Source of the DNA: Bdellovibrio sp.
GTDB taxonomy: Bacteria; Bdellovibrionota; Bacteriovoracia; Bacteriovoracales; Bacteriovoracaceae
DNA length: 64,000 bases
Assembly (NCBI GenBank): GCA_016187935.1
Contig: JACPIU010000026.1
Location: 310,001 to 374,000 of the forward strand
Reading direction: 5' to 3'
Shown one piece after another: positions 23,789 to 33,616 of the stretch. Below the pieces are notes generated by a model. That model was given only the letters and a program-made list of their open reading frames with translations. It had not been told where the DNA came from and made no database searches. The stretch's first letter is position 1; each line of letters starts with the position of its first letter. A program made the position numbers and the translations under genes.

Positions 23789-24991
23789 ATGAAACTTATC
23801 AAACTTGTAAGCAAAATAAAGATTCTAGAACTTCCAATCGCGTTAAACCAAGCAGATATCCGAAATGATTTAAAGTCCTGTACTCCGGGAGAATGGGCAA
23901 TTTTTCAATTGAATCAGGGAGTACAAAATTATATAGGGTTTGCAAATCCATTTGCGGAAAACAAGAAAATATTGAGACTAGTAAAAGAGGTGAAATCTGA
24001 TGTTTCAGAAATGGAAGATGAGGATGTTATTAAAAATATTCTTGAAGAATATATGGCCGAGGCCTTCAAAAAGCGTGACTTTTATAAGGGTATTATAGGG
24101 GTATGTTGCCGTATGTTTTATGGCGATCAGGATGGACTTCCCGGTTTGATAATAGATAGATATTGCAATGCCATAGTGCTGCAAATAAACACCGCTGGAA
24201 TTGATCGCTATGAAAAAATTGTTAGCAATTATCTGAAAAAATATTTTAATTTGCCAATTCTATATTTTGAGAATTCATTCTTGCGTAAAATTGAATCATT
24301 ACCATCGTTTTTGCGATCATCAGAAAAATTGCAATTTCTTGAGGTTAATGACAATCAAGTCATAATTAGGATTCCAATCGTTGATTTACAGAAAGCAGGT
24401 TTTTACTTTGATCACTCTTACAATCGACTCAAGTTTTTGCATCTTTTGCGTGATTTGAAATTGGGAGATTTGCAAGTGCTTGATCTTTTCTGTTACGCTG
24501 GAGCATGGGGGATGGGACTATTAAAGCACGACTGTGCCAGATATGTGCATTTTGTGGATCAAGGTGACTTTGATAAGACATTGATCGATACTGCTAACCT
24601 CAACTCCATTTCAAAGGAAAAGTATGAGTTTAAGCGTATGGATGTATTTGAGTTTTTTGAAAACAACACTGACAAATATGATGTAGTAATTTGTGATCCA
24701 CCTGCGTTTGCAAAAGATACAAATAAAATTCCTCAGGCGCTTGAAGGATATAGGAAGCTTTTTTTTCAATGTTTAGCGCATGTAAAAAAGAATGGTTTTA
24801 TGGTTGCTGCGAGTTGCACGCATGGAGTTTCATTGGAAGAATTGTCCAAGCTGATTGGTTTTGAAGCAATAAGGGCAAACCGTACCCTCGCAATTCTTGA
24901 CTTAGGAACTCAAAGAATAGACCATCCAATATCTTCTTTATCAGGTAGCGCATTTTACTTAAAATATATCTGCTATCATATAACTAACTAA
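23789..24991 (+). CDS. RlmI/RlmK-like 23S rRNA cytosine methyltransferase
   Basis: 400 residues with a PUA-like N-terminus, a GDQDGLPGLIIDRY segment, QKAGFYFDHSYNR, motif I region VLDLFCYAGAWGMGLL and the catalytic-type DPPAFAK motif around residue 306. These are the marks of the RlmI branch of class I SAM methyltransferases, which modify C1962 of 23S rRNA in Escherichia coli. The last segment (ASCTHGVSLEEL, then DHPISSLSGSAFYLKY) also fits. The exact target base is inferred from family. Confidence 0.85.
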   Translation: MKLIKLVSKIKILELPIALNQADIRNDLKSCTPGEWAIFQLNQGVQNYIGFANPFAENKKILRLVKEVKSDVSEMEDEDVIKNILEEYMAEAFKKRDFYKGIIGVCCRMFYGDQDGLPGLIIDRYCNAIVLQINTAGIDRYEKIVSNYLKKYFNLPILYFENSFLRKIESLPSFLRSSEKLQFLEVNDNQVIIRIPIVDLQKAGFYFDHSYNRLKFLHLLRDLKLGDLQVLDLFCYAGAWGMGLLKHDCARYVHFVDQGDFDKTLIDTANLNSISKEKYEFKRMDVFEFFENNTDKYDVVICDPPAFAKDTNKIPQALEGYRKLFFQCLAHVKKNGFMVAASCTHGVSLEELSKLIGFEAIRANRTLAILDLGTQRIDHPISSLSGSAFYLKYICYHITN

Positions 24992-25001
24992 TGGACGAAT
25001 T

Positions 25002-25955
25002 ATGTCGAGTCAAAAAGCAAGAGAAAAAATAGCTCAGTGTATAGGCAGGGCCAAGACGGTTATTTTCGGCCAGGATGAACTGCTTGAAGCTATCATCATC
25101 GCGATGACATGCGAAGGTCATTTATTAATTGAGGGGATGCCGGGACTTGGAAAAACTTTGAGTGTGGCCACTATGGCAAGACTCTGCGATCTTTCATTTA
25201 AGAGGATTCAGTTTACTCCAGATTTACTCCCTTCAGATTTGATTGGAACAATTATCTATAATCAGCAAAAAAATGAATTTTATACTAAGTTCGGACCACT
25301 CTTTACACAACTCTTACTCGCTGATGAAATTAACCGCTCACCGGCCAAAGTTCAATCTGCTTTGTTAGAAGCAATGGCCGAAAAGCAAGTGACGATTGGT
25401 GATGACACACACAAGTTAACAGCGCCCTTTGTAGTTTTGGCTACACAAAACCCGATAGAGCAGGAAGGTACCTATCAGTTACCTGAAGCTCAATTAGATC
25501 GCTTCATGATGAAGGTAAATGTGAATTATCCAAATTTTGAGGAGGAGAAAAAAATTCTAACCCACTCGAAATCCCCTCTCGACAAACTCGTGCCGGTTCT
25601 ATCCACCGACGACATTATCAATATCCAAGAGGAATTGGACAATATGTACGTGGATGAAAAGATTAAAAATCTCATATTGAAAATTGTAACTGCAACAAGA
25701 CCAGGAGCTGATTTTTTTCCCAAAAAATATGCTGGTATCATTACAATAGGGGCATCGCCGAGAGCATGTATCTGGTTGCATAAAATTTCCAAATATTATG
25801 CCATGATGGCGGGAAGAGACTTTGTAACGCCAGAAGATGTATTGAGAGTTGTACCTCAAGTGATAGGACATAGAATTATTTTATCTTATGAGGCGACAGT
25901 TGATCAGATATCTTCGAACACGATAGCACTTGAAGTAGCTAAGTTGATGCTATGA
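25002..25955 (+). CDS. MoxR-type AAA+ ATPase
   Basis: 317 residues. Walker A is GMPGLGKT at 45-52; Walker B LLADEINRS is near 108, followed by AKVQSALLEAMAEKQVTIG and ATQNPIEQEGTYQLPEAQLDRF, which is the MoxR sensor region. MoxR ATPases act as chaperones for VWA-domain partners. The gene begins a chain of overlapping genes (25002-31940) coding DUF58, two VWA proteins and BatD, and its stop overlaps the DUF58 start (ATGA). Confidence 0.95.
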   Translation: MSSQKAREKIAQCIGRAKTVIFGQDELLEAIIIAMTCEGHLLIEGMPGLGKTLSVATMARLCDLSFKRIQFTPDLLPSDLIGTIIYNQQKNEFYTKFGPLFTQLLLADEINRSPAKVQSALLEAMAEKQVTIGDDTHKLTAPFVVLATQNPIEQEGTYQLPEAQLDRFMMKVNVNYPNFEEEKKILTHSKSPLDKLVPVLSTDDIINIQEELDNMYVDEKIKNLILKIVTATRPGADFFPKKYAGIITIGASPRACIWLHKISKYYAMMAGRDFVTPEDVLRVVPQVIGHRIILSYEATVDQISSNTIALEVAKLML

Positions 25956-26797
25956 ATCTTGAGCAAGTTCACAAGGTTGTTGCAAGTATCAAAGCCAATC
26001 TTTTCAAGCGGTCCAATTCTTATTCAATAGGGAAGCTCAAATCTAATGTGCGTGGAACCGGGCTGCAGTTTAAAGACTATCAAGTTTATTGCCAGGGAGA
26101 TGATATCCGTTTTATAGATTGGAAATTGCTGGCAAGAACCGGCCATGCATATGTAAAGCTATATGAGGAAGAACGCAACGTTGAGGTTGTTATTGTTATT
26201 GATTTTGTTCCATCCATGTTGATTGGAAGCAAGGGAATTCTAAAAATCCAAGCGATTCTTGAAATTTGTTTTTTATTATGCCTTCTTTTTAAAGAGACTG
26301 GTGATAAAGCTCGTCTTATTCTTCTTTGTAAAAACCCAGTGAATCTTTACCCTCTTCGTGGTGAAGAAGGGATATCAAAAATTATTTTGGAGTTAGAAAA
26401 GCGTGGCATTTTGACACAAGATGGGAAAATTAATCTTGATTATGAATTTTCAAGCATGCTTCTTCAACAAGACAAAATCAATTATTTCTATAAATATCTA
26501 AAAAAAAATAAAGAGATCATTCTTTTCTCGGAGTTCGATGATGAGGATAACTTCCATAAATTACATGAATTTTTAAAAAATAAAAGATCGCACCTTTTTA
26601 AATTATGGTCAAAAATTGACGAGGGAGAAAAAATACCATTCTCTATCTTTGGAAGAACACTTAGAGGGACAAAATTTAGAGACGGATATTTCTCAATAGG
26701 TCAGGCAGAAGTTGAAAAGAATTTAAAGTTAAAGAAAATAACCAAGATTGATATTGATGAAAAATACCTGGAAGTTTTTATAAAAAAATTCTTATGA
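25952..26797 (+). CDS. DUF58 VWA-like protein
   Basis: 281 residues. The DUF58 signature is at about 29-62: VRGTGLQFKDYQVYCQGDDI, then IDWKLLARTG and VKLYEEERN. The vWA-like core that follows (VVIVIDFVPSMLIG) has DFVPSM where a MIDAS DxSxS would be, and is slightly degenerate. It is the standard partner encoded between moxR and batA. Start overlaps the previous stop, and it overlaps the next gene by 4 bases. Confidence 0.92.
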   Translation: MNLEQVHKVVASIKANLFKRSNSYSIGKLKSNVRGTGLQFKDYQVYCQGDDIRFIDWKLLARTGHAYVKLYEEERNVEVVIVIDFVPSMLIGSKGILKIQAILEICFLLCLLFKETGDKARLILLCKNPVNLYPLRGEEGISKIILELEKRGILTQDGKINLDYEFSSMLLQQDKINYFYKYLKKNKEIILFSEFDDEDNFHKLHEFLKNKRSHLFKLWSKIDEGEKIPFSIFGRTLRGTKFRDGYFSIGQAEVEKNLKLKKITKIDIDEKYLEVFIKKFL

Positions 26798-27561
26798 TGA
26801 GACTTTATATTTTAATCTTTTGTACCGTTCTTTTGTCCAGTGCTTCACGAGCTGAGGATTCATTTAACGGGCAAATTGAATTTAGCGAGACCTCGATAGC
26901 TGTTGGTGCGCCGATAGCTTTTAAGGCCGAGATTACGCTTAAGGGAGAGAATTATGAAAAAGAGATTCGTACAGTAAAAGAATTATTGAAGAAAAATGAT
27001 GTCATAAACTTTAGAATATTTGGAATTGAAAAGATTGCACAAAATCCTAATAATGCGGATATCTTAGAAGTGGCCGGTGGGATCGTCTTTCTTGATACAT
27101 CAAAAAATGAGAGTCAAGTTGTATCAATTGGTAATGGACAATCTCTAATGGCCCTTAAGCATGCATCACTACAGATAACAGAAACTAACACCATCGAAAG
27201 GCCGGAAGTTTTTCAGATCCTGCTAAAAAAGGATTATCTAGTGTATTTTATCGGCATTGGCTTCGTCTTGATTACACCCTGCTACTTTTTTTTAAAGAGG
27301 AGAAAGCAAAGCAAGAAAAATCCTTCAAAACAATTTGGTCCCAAGATACAAAGTAAAGCAGATGTTGAACTTCTATATTCTTATCTGGTTACAGAAGTGA
27401 GATCCCAAGAAATGCCCATGTCACAAAGAATGAAATATAATGAACTAATTAAAAATATAGATGAAGTTCAATATAAAAAAAACATTACAACTGAAGAATT
27501 CGGGAGTCTTGAAATCAGACTGTTAGAAATCCAGAAAGAAGAGAATGGAAATAGAATATAA
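26794..27561 (+). CDS. Bat-operon membrane-anchored protein of unknown function
   Basis: 255 residues: signal peptide (LYILIFCTVLLSSASRAED), a periplasmic beta-type domain of about 130 residues, one transmembrane segment near 152-170 (YLVYFIGIGFVLITPCYFFL) and a basic cytoplasmic tail of about 80 residues. The layout resembles the DUF4381/BatD-like protein that stands between DUF58 and BatA in many Bat operons, but the sequence is too diverged for a name. It overlaps the batA gene by 17 bases. Confidence 0.65.
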   Translation: MMRLYILIFCTVLLSSASRAEDSFNGQIEFSETSIAVGAPIAFKAEITLKGENYEKEIRTVKELLKKNDVINFRIFGIEKIAQNPNNADILEVAGGIVFLDTSKNESQVVSIGNGQSLMALKHASLQITETNTIERPEVFQILLKKDYLVYFIGIGFVLITPCYFFLKRRKQSKKNPSKQFGPKIQSKADVELLYSYLVTEVRSQEMPMSQRMKYNELIKNIDEVQYKKNITTEEFGSLEIRLLEIQKEENGNRI

Positions 27562-28513
27562 CGGCGCAAGCTGGTTTATTGTTGGGTTAATAGGCCTGTT
27601 GATATGGGTTTACTATTTTTTTCCAATTCTAAAAATTAAAGAGCTTTTTTTACCTTCAACTGCCAGGAAAGGATTTCGTGTCTATCTACGCTCAATTGCA
27701 TGTCTGATAGGGATAGTTGGATGGAGCTACGTGAGTTATTCTCTTACACTGCCAAGGATACCCCTTGGAAAATCAGAATCAAGAATTGAAGTTAATGATA
27801 TTTTTATGGTGATGGACTGCTCACGATCTATGCTGGCCGATGATTTTAGGCCGAACAGATTTGAAGTTGCAAAGAAGAAAATCATTGAGTTTGTTGAGAT
27901 GCGACCCAAAGACAGAATTGGTATTATTACTTTTGCTGAAAAAATATTTACAGTTTTGCCACTTACGACAGATATTGAATTAGTCAAAAGAGTCGTTCCT
28001 GATATCAATATGGGAATACTGGGTAACGGAACCAACATTGGAGATGCTTTAGGACTGGCAGTGGCGAGACTCACCCTTTCCCCAACAAAAAATAAAATTG
28101 TGATTCTTCTTACAGATGGTGTGAGTAACGTTGGAAATCTTACGCCATTGCAGGCCGCAGAGGAAGCTAAGGCACAGAATATTAGGATCTATACGATAGG
28201 TATAGGGACAGACCAAAATGCACGTATTCCCTCATATCGACCTGGTCAATTCCAAAATATCCCCGGAGGTAGTATTGATATAGAAACGCTGACTGAAATT
28301 TCTAACATGACCGGCGCAAAATTTTATTATGCAAAAGATGATTCATCATTAGCAGAAGTCTTGGCAGATATTAACAATCTAGAGAGGACAGAAATCAGAA
28401 AATCCGGAATAGTTCTATATAAGGAGCTATATTATAAGTACCTCATGATTGGATTTATTTTATTATTGATTAGTGAAATATCGCGTAGGGCACTGATCAG
28501 GGATCCAGTATGA
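27545..28513 (+). CDS. batA: BatA-like VWA membrane protein
   Basis: 322 residues with membrane segments near the N-terminus (12-30 and 47-66) and at the C-terminus (YLMIGFILLLISEI), enclosing a von Willebrand A domain. The MIDAS is intact: DCSRS with Asp91, Ser93 and Ser95, the TNIGDALGLA Thr, and LLTDGVSNVG with the Asp. GIITFAEKIFTVLPLTTD is typical of BatA. The Bat proteins were named for Bacteroides aerotolerance and act with MoxR, probably in envelope stress. Overlaps both neighbours. Confidence 0.92.
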   Translation: MEIEYNGASWFIVGLIGLLIWVYYFFPILKIKELFLPSTARKGFRVYLRSIACLIGIVGWSYVSYSLTLPRIPLGKSESRIEVNDIFMVMDCSRSMLADDFRPNRFEVAKKKIIEFVEMRPKDRIGIITFAEKIFTVLPLTTDIELVKRVVPDINMGILGNGTNIGDALGLAVARLTLSPTKNKIVILLTDGVSNVGNLTPLQAAEEAKAQNIRIYTIGIGTDQNARIPSYRPGQFQNIPGGSIDIETLTEISNMTGAKFYYAKDDSSLAEVLADINNLERTEIRKSGIVLYKELYYKYLMIGFILLLISEISRRALIRDPV

Positions 28514-30234
28514 AACTAATGCACTCTGACATTGCTGTGATAATATTGATTGTCTTTGCGATTTATGCCGTCTTTTTTTTGATATTCAGAAAGAGTTACT
28601 TCAAATTTATTAACAATCATTGGCTTAGAAAAAATACATTCTTGGATAAGGCCCATTTGTTTTGTTACATGCTTTTCTGGGCAGCCATGATCAGTGCATT
28701 GGCCGATATTCGAGGGCCCGAACAAAAAGTTGATGTAGAAATCCCTGATCAGAAAACAATAATTTTGATAGACACTTCTCTTAGTATGTTAGTGGAAGAT
28801 ATTCGTCCTTCGAGATTTGAAAAATCACTTATGATAGCACGTCATTTCGTAAAAAATACGTTTAGTGGCCAGATAAGCATTGTTCTTTTTTCTGATATAC
28901 AAAAAAAATATATTCCTTTTACTGATGACACTGATTTGCTTGAATCAAGGCTGTCTGTACTAAGCGATGGAAGACTGGTAGGTGGAGGCTCAAATATTAA
29001 ACAGGCCATAATGGAATCGATAGGATATTTAAAGGAATTTAGCAATGGTCCCCCAATGGGGAATTTATTGGTATTAACCGATGGGGAAGATCATGAAGAA
29101 TTTCCTCTTGATGAAGCTTACGATAATATTGCAGTGGCGGTTGTCGGAATTGGAACGCTTGTAGGTGATCCGATTCCTCTTAGGGATGAGAAGCAAAGAT
29201 TCATCGAATATAAGGAGAGCCATGGCGAGAAAATAATCAGTAAACTTAACGAAAATTCTATTAAGGAATTAGGAAAAAACTTTAGATCGTTTCATTATTG
29301 GATTGCAACATCGTATTCTTTGCCAACAGATGAGATAAATGCATTCTTTAATAATCATCTTCAGCAACATCTCAAAGATGACTCCATAGCCATGAGACCA
29401 ATTTATTCCCACTACATAGTCATTCTTGCTGTTTGTTTTCTATTTTTGTCGGTAGTATTTTTTAACGCAAGAACCTTTAAGGCCATTCTTGGCATTACAA
29501 TTCTTCTTATTTCTTGCCACTCTGTAAGTGATGCGAATGATCAGCTGATTGATAAATTTAAAAAGAAAAATCTTTCCCGAGAAGAAAAAGTCGCATTGGC
29601 AAGTGATCTTTTGGAAAAGGATGATTTCAAAAATGCGCGAATTATTTATGATGAAATGGGAATAGACTTTGAGAAGGATTCATTTAAAAACATCTACAAC
29701 TATGGCATAAGCCTGATGGGTAATAAGGAAACAGAGAGGGGGCTTGCTGTCTTAAGAGCGCTCGAGCAACAAGAAAGATCGAAGGGTAATACTGAATTAG
29801 TAGATAAAATAAATCGCAATGTTTTATTCTTCTTGGCCGAAGAACTTAAGCAGAAAGATAAGGAAAAGCAGGACGAAAGAGGGAAAGAAAATAGTAATAA
29901 TGAACAATCCAGTGATGGCGAGAACCAAAAACAGTGTAAAGATGGGAATCAAAGTGAACAGGCCAAGAATGAAAAGCAAGGAACATCATTAAACGATGAC
30001 AGAAAAGATGACGACAGACAAAGACAGGTTGATGATGGCAACGAGAAGAAGCAGCCCTCGTCTTCACCCGAGACATTGCAAGATAAACACACAAAAGAGC
30101 GTCAAAGGCGCACTCAAATAAAAATTCCTGGTCTTTTGAAACAATTATTGAGTGATGATAAGAATCTGCAAAAAAAAATGTTTAGCACGATTAGTTCCCA
30201 GAAAGGGAGCACTCAAGGGAGTAAAGACTGGTGA
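28510..30234 (+). CDS. batB: BatB VWA protein fused to a BatC-like TPR region
   Basis: 574 residues. Two N-terminal membrane segments (9-26 and 50-66) precede a VWA domain with MIDAS DTSLS (Asp88, Ser90, Ser92) and LVLTDGEDHEE. After a third membrane segment (about 302-320) comes a region like BatC: a TPR-type stretch (about 355-450, LLEKDDFKNARIIYDEMG) and a highly charged Lys/Glu/Gln/Asp-rich tail (about 455-545). BatC is normally a separate gene between batB and batD, so this looks like a natural fusion. The start overlaps batA by 4 bases and its end overlaps batD. Confidence 0.9.
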   Translation: MKLMHSDIAVIILIVFAIYAVFFLIFRKSYFKFINNHWLRKNTFLDKAHLFCYMLFWAAMISALADIRGPEQKVDVEIPDQKTIILIDTSLSMLVEDIRPSRFEKSLMIARHFVKNTFSGQISIVLFSDIQKKYIPFTDDTDLLESRLSVLSDGRLVGGGSNIKQAIMESIGYLKEFSNGPPMGNLLVLTDGEDHEEFPLDEAYDNIAVAVVGIGTLVGDPIPLRDEKQRFIEYKESHGEKIISKLNENSIKELGKNFRSFHYWIATSYSLPTDEINAFFNNHLQQHLKDDSIAMRPIYSHYIVILAVCFLFLSVVFFNARTFKAILGITILLISCHSVSDANDQLIDKFKKKNLSREEKVALASDLLEKDDFKNARIIYDEMGIDFEKDSFKNIYNYGISLMGNKETERGLAVLRALEQQERSKGNTELVDKINRNVLFFLAEELKQKDKEKQDERGKENSNNEQSSDGENQKQCKDGNQSEQAKNEKQGTSLNDDRKDDDRQRQVDDGNEKKQPSSSPETLQDKHTKERQRRTQIKIPGLLKQLLSDDKNLQKKMFSTISSQKGSTQGSKDW

Positions 30235-31940
30235 AATTTTTGATATATTTATGTTGGATATTGATCACCATGATCCAAGTTGTGAAAGCTGCCAACGTCG
30301 TGGTTAAAGTGCACCCAGAGAATCCTATTGCAGGAGAGGTTTTTGAATTGCGCTTTGAAATTGAGGGAACTTTTGATTCGGAGCCCTTTATTTCTTTTGA
30401 TAAATCTTCAGCGGAAGTGCTTGGGAAAGAAGAGCATGAGCCTTCATTATCTACAACGATTATTAATGGCAGAATTTCAACAAAGAAAATTGCCAGATAT
30501 TTTTATACGTTGAGGGTTGATCGTCCAGGAACTTTCAGGATTCATAATATAAAAACGATTGTAGACAATGAGGAAATTAAAAGCAGTGATATTTTAGTGA
30601 ATGTTCTTCAAACAAAAAAGGAGCCAGATGATATTTTTCTGCGGGCCGAAGTTTCCAAAGATCAGGTCTTTGTGGGAGAAGCTGTTCGGGTGGATTATTA
30701 TCTTTATTATCGGGTCTTTGTTCGCTCACCAGAGGTGCGAGAATTTCCCAAATTGAACGGATTTATCAAACGGTTTTATATGCCAAATGAAACACCTGTG
30801 CGAGTTGAGCACGATGGTGAAATATATCAAAAATCTGCAAAATATTCGGCCCTTTTATTTCCTGAAAAAGAGGGAGAACTCACGATAGATTCTTTGAAGT
30901 TAAATGTCGAGTATGAATATAAGAGAGGTAATGCACAGATTTTTGGACCATTCGGATTTGCCAACGGCTCGTTTCGACAAAAAATCATATCGAGTGAAAA
31001 AATTAAAATTAAAACAGTACCTCTGCCGATTGATAAGATGCCTAAGAATTTCACAGGTCTGGTCGGGGATCACAAATTTAATTTTAAAATGGAAAAGACA
31101 AAATTTCTTATCAATGAACCTATAGAATTTTCACTGGAGGTAGAAGGTAATGGCGCCTTAGAGAAAATGGATGAGCCAGTTTTCTACCACAATAATAGCT
31201 TAGAGAAATTTGATACTAAATCGGACTTGATCGAGATTACTCAGGGGATTTCGCGGAAAGTATTTGGTTATACATATTTGGGACGTGGGCCAATAAAAAT
31301 TGAAGAGACAAGTATATCCCTAAGCTATTTTGATCCAAAGCAATTAGCGTATATTGACGTCACCTTAAAATTACCGGGGCTAGAGGTTGTGGGCACCAGT
31401 GCGCCTTTTGATGTTAATCATATTCCAGAAGAGGCGCAAAAGGAGATTGAGACGACCAAGCCGGAAACCTCGCATACGCCGAAACCTCCAAATGCTCCCC
31501 ATGCAGTGATTTTAGCGCCTATTTTTTCAGAAACATTTTCTAATAAACTGCAGAATATCTCTTTTTTCAATAAAGGTTTGATTTTTCTGCATGCGATAGT
31601 AATTTTATTGATTATTTATTCGCACAGAGGAAAATTGATCGGCCGCTCGACAGAGTTTGACGTCTTGATTGGAAAATTGAAAAATGGAAAAATCACCTAT
31701 AACCAGTTTATGATCTTTATGGATTTTTTCAGGTCTGAACCCAATGAGTCATTGGAGGAAATAATCAATAAAATGGAGATCACCCAGGAAGCCAGAAATT
31801 ATATAAGAGGATATTTAAAAAAAGTGGAAAAGAATTTTTATGATCTTAATGCACCAAATAGTTCGGTGAAGTTTGAAAAAAAATATATTGGTGAAATAAA
31901 AAAAATAGGGCCAATGGATGGATATATTGCACGGTCTTGA
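30231..31940 (+). CDS. batD: BatD-like oxygen-tolerance protein
   Basis: 569 residues starting with GTG. Signal peptide, then repeated immunoglobulin-like beta domains (NVVVKVHPENPIAGEVFELR; FLRAEVSKDQVFVGEAVRVD; KFNFKMEKTKFLINEPIEFS), each starting with the strand pattern of BatD. One membrane segment near 447-463 and a short cytoplasmic tail follow. The stop overlaps ribF by 23 bases, so the Bat operon may extend into ribF and aroE. Confidence 0.88.
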   Translation: MKFLIYLCWILITMIQVVKAANVVVKVHPENPIAGEVFELRFEIEGTFDSEPFISFDKSSAEVLGKEEHEPSLSTTIINGRISTKKIARYFYTLRVDRPGTFRIHNIKTIVDNEEIKSSDILVNVLQTKKEPDDIFLRAEVSKDQVFVGEAVRVDYYLYYRVFVRSPEVREFPKLNGFIKRFYMPNETPVRVEHDGEIYQKSAKYSALLFPEKEGELTIDSLKLNVEYEYKRGNAQIFGPFGFANGSFRQKIISSEKIKIKTVPLPIDKMPKNFTGLVGDHKFNFKMEKTKFLINEPIEFSLEVEGNGALEKMDEPVFYHNNSLEKFDTKSDLIEITQGISRKVFGYTYLGRGPIKIEETSISLSYFDPKQLAYIDVTLKLPGLEVVGTSAPFDVNHIPEEAQKEIETTKPETSHTPKPPNAPHAVILAPIFSETFSNKLQNISFFNKGLIFLHAIVILLIIYSHRGKLIGRSTEFDVLIGKLKNGKITYNQFMIFMDFFRSEPNESLEEIINKMEITQEARNYIRGYLKKVEKNFYDLNAPNSSVKFEKKYIGEIKKIGPMDGYIARS

Positions 31941-32844
31941 ATGCTTGCGAGGCCAAAGTATTGCTTTGACAATTGGAAATTTCGATGGTGTTCATTTGGG
32001 GCATCGAGAATTTATTCAAACAGCTCTCGATGAAAGCAATAAATCCCAATTGCCTCTTGTTGTTCTTACTTTTTCTCCACATCCTGTTTCAATTCTAAAG
32101 GGGAGAAATCATTTTCTGATCAACAGCTATGATGATAGACGGAAGCTTCTTGGAAATCTTGGCATTGAAAACCTTGTTGAACTAAAGTTTGATCGCGATT
32201 TGAGCACCCTTACTCCTGAGCAATTTCTCGATCAATATGTTCTTCAATTTTGCAATGTAGATAAATTGTTTGTTGGTCATGATTTTGCTTTTGGAGCTAA
32301 TAAAGTAGGAACAGCACCTTATTTAAAAAAATTATGCAATAAGTTGAAAATTGATTTCACCCAGGGACTTCCTTTTAAGATCGGAGGGAAGGCCATTTCT
32401 TCGTCCCATATTAGGGAGTTGATTGCAACAGGGCAAATCTCGAATGCCAATCTGTGCCTTGGACGCGATTTTTTTCTGTCGGGCAGAGTAATAAAGGGAG
32501 ATGGGAGAGGACGACAAATAGGCTTTCCTACTGCTAATTTATTAATCTCAGATGAGCGCATTTTGCCCTCTAGAGGGGTCTATGCCACCATCACGAAAAG
32601 TAAAGGAATGAAGTTCCAGTCTATTACTAATGTCGGAAATAACCCCACATTTCTCACCACCAATGAATTATTTGTTGAATCTCATATTTTTGACTTTTCA
32701 AATGAGATATATGGTGAGCAGTTGGAAATATTTTTTCTTGAGAAGATTCGAGATGAAAAAAAGTTTTCAAATGTGAATGAACTTGTAGCACAAATTAGAA
32801 AAGATATAGACAAATCTATGAATTTACGTGGAGTGAAATGCTAG
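31918..32844 (+). CDS. ribF: bifunctional riboflavin kinase/FAD synthetase
   Basis: 308 residues. The nucleotidyl-transferase half has GNFDGVHLGH (about residues 19-28) and SSSHIRELI, while the riboflavin kinase half has GDGRGRQIGFPTANL (about 195-209) and TNVGNNPTF. It makes FMN and then FAD. An ATG in the BatD frame is just upstream, but the RibF frame starts cleanly at 31918. It overlaps aroE by 7 bases. Confidence 0.96.
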   Translation: MDILHGLECLRGQSIALTIGNFDGVHLGHREFIQTALDESNKSQLPLVVLTFSPHPVSILKGRNHFLINSYDDRRKLLGNLGIENLVELKFDRDLSTLTPEQFLDQYVLQFCNVDKLFVGHDFAFGANKVGTAPYLKKLCNKLKIDFTQGLPFKIGGKAISSSHIRELIATGQISNANLCLGRDFFLSGRVIKGDGRGRQIGFPTANLLISDERILPSRGVYATITKSKGMKFQSITNVGNNPTFLTTNELFVESHIFDFSNEIYGEQLEIFFLEKIRDEKKFSNVNELVAQIRKDIDKSMNLRGVKC

Positions 32845-33530
32845 CCCTTGGTCTTGCCGGGAGAAATATCTCCCACTCAAAATCGCAAATAGTTTACGAA
32901 AAACTTCTTGGTCGCAAGATTAACTACTATCTATTTGATTATCAAACGGATACGGAAATTCCCAATCTGCCAGATATTTTTAAGGTTGTCTCAGGATTAA
33001 GTATCACGAGCCCCTACAAGCGTCATTTTTTACCTCAGATCAGTGCAATTCTCGATGTCCCAATTAAAGATTCCATCAATTGCATCAAGTATGAGTCCGG
33101 AAAGTTTTATGGGACAAATACGGACTATTTGGCGATTCGTGAAATTATTCCAAGGCTGATCAAGGAATATAATCCTGCGAAAGTGATTGTTCTTGGATCA
33201 GGGCCTATGGCATATATTACAAAAGAGATTCTATCAACAATCACGAAGATTCCTTTTGCGCTTATTTCTCGGAAGACATCCAACACTTTCTATAGTTATG
33301 ATTATTCACAAGATGCAACAATTAATTTCCAAATTCTCATTATTAATGCTTGTTCTCGCGATTTTATTTTTAATAATCCGATTAATGAACATTGTATTTT
33401 TTGGGATTTTAATTACGCCCACATCCACCACCAAGCAAAGTTGGCCAAGAATGTCGGAAAGTACATTGATGGGAGTGAGATGCTAGAGTTACAGGCGAGT
33501 TTTGCGGTCAAGTTTTGGAACATTGGCTAA
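32838..33530 (+). CDS. aroE: compact shikimate dehydrogenase
   Basis: 230 residues, versus about 270 usual. Substrate-binding motifs are retained: SHSKS near residue 12, SITSPYKRHF (catalytic Lys near 57), GTNTDYLA (catalytic Asp near 93), and the C-terminal MLELQASFAVKFW with the conserved Gln. The nucleotide-binding motif is a short GSGPMAYIT rather than GAGGA, and the NADP domain is reduced. It should catalyse the dehydroshikimate/shikimate step. aroQ, another shikimate-pathway gene, is at 50835. Confidence 0.85.
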   Translation: MLALGLAGRNISHSKSQIVYEKLLGRKINYYLFDYQTDTEIPNLPDIFKVVSGLSITSPYKRHFLPQISAILDVPIKDSINCIKYESGKFYGTNTDYLAIREIIPRLIKEYNPAKVIVLGSGPMAYITKEILSTITKIPFALISRKTSNTFYSYDYSQDATINFQILIINACSRDFIFNNPINEHCIFWDFNYAHIHHQAKLAKNVGKYIDGSEMLELQASFAVKFWNIG

Positions 33531-33616
33531 TTTAATGATTTTAGGTATGAATTCTTAAGGTCTTCATCACGATTTGCCGATAACTTACAAGTAAAATCAA
33601 AAAAAATTGCAGAGTT

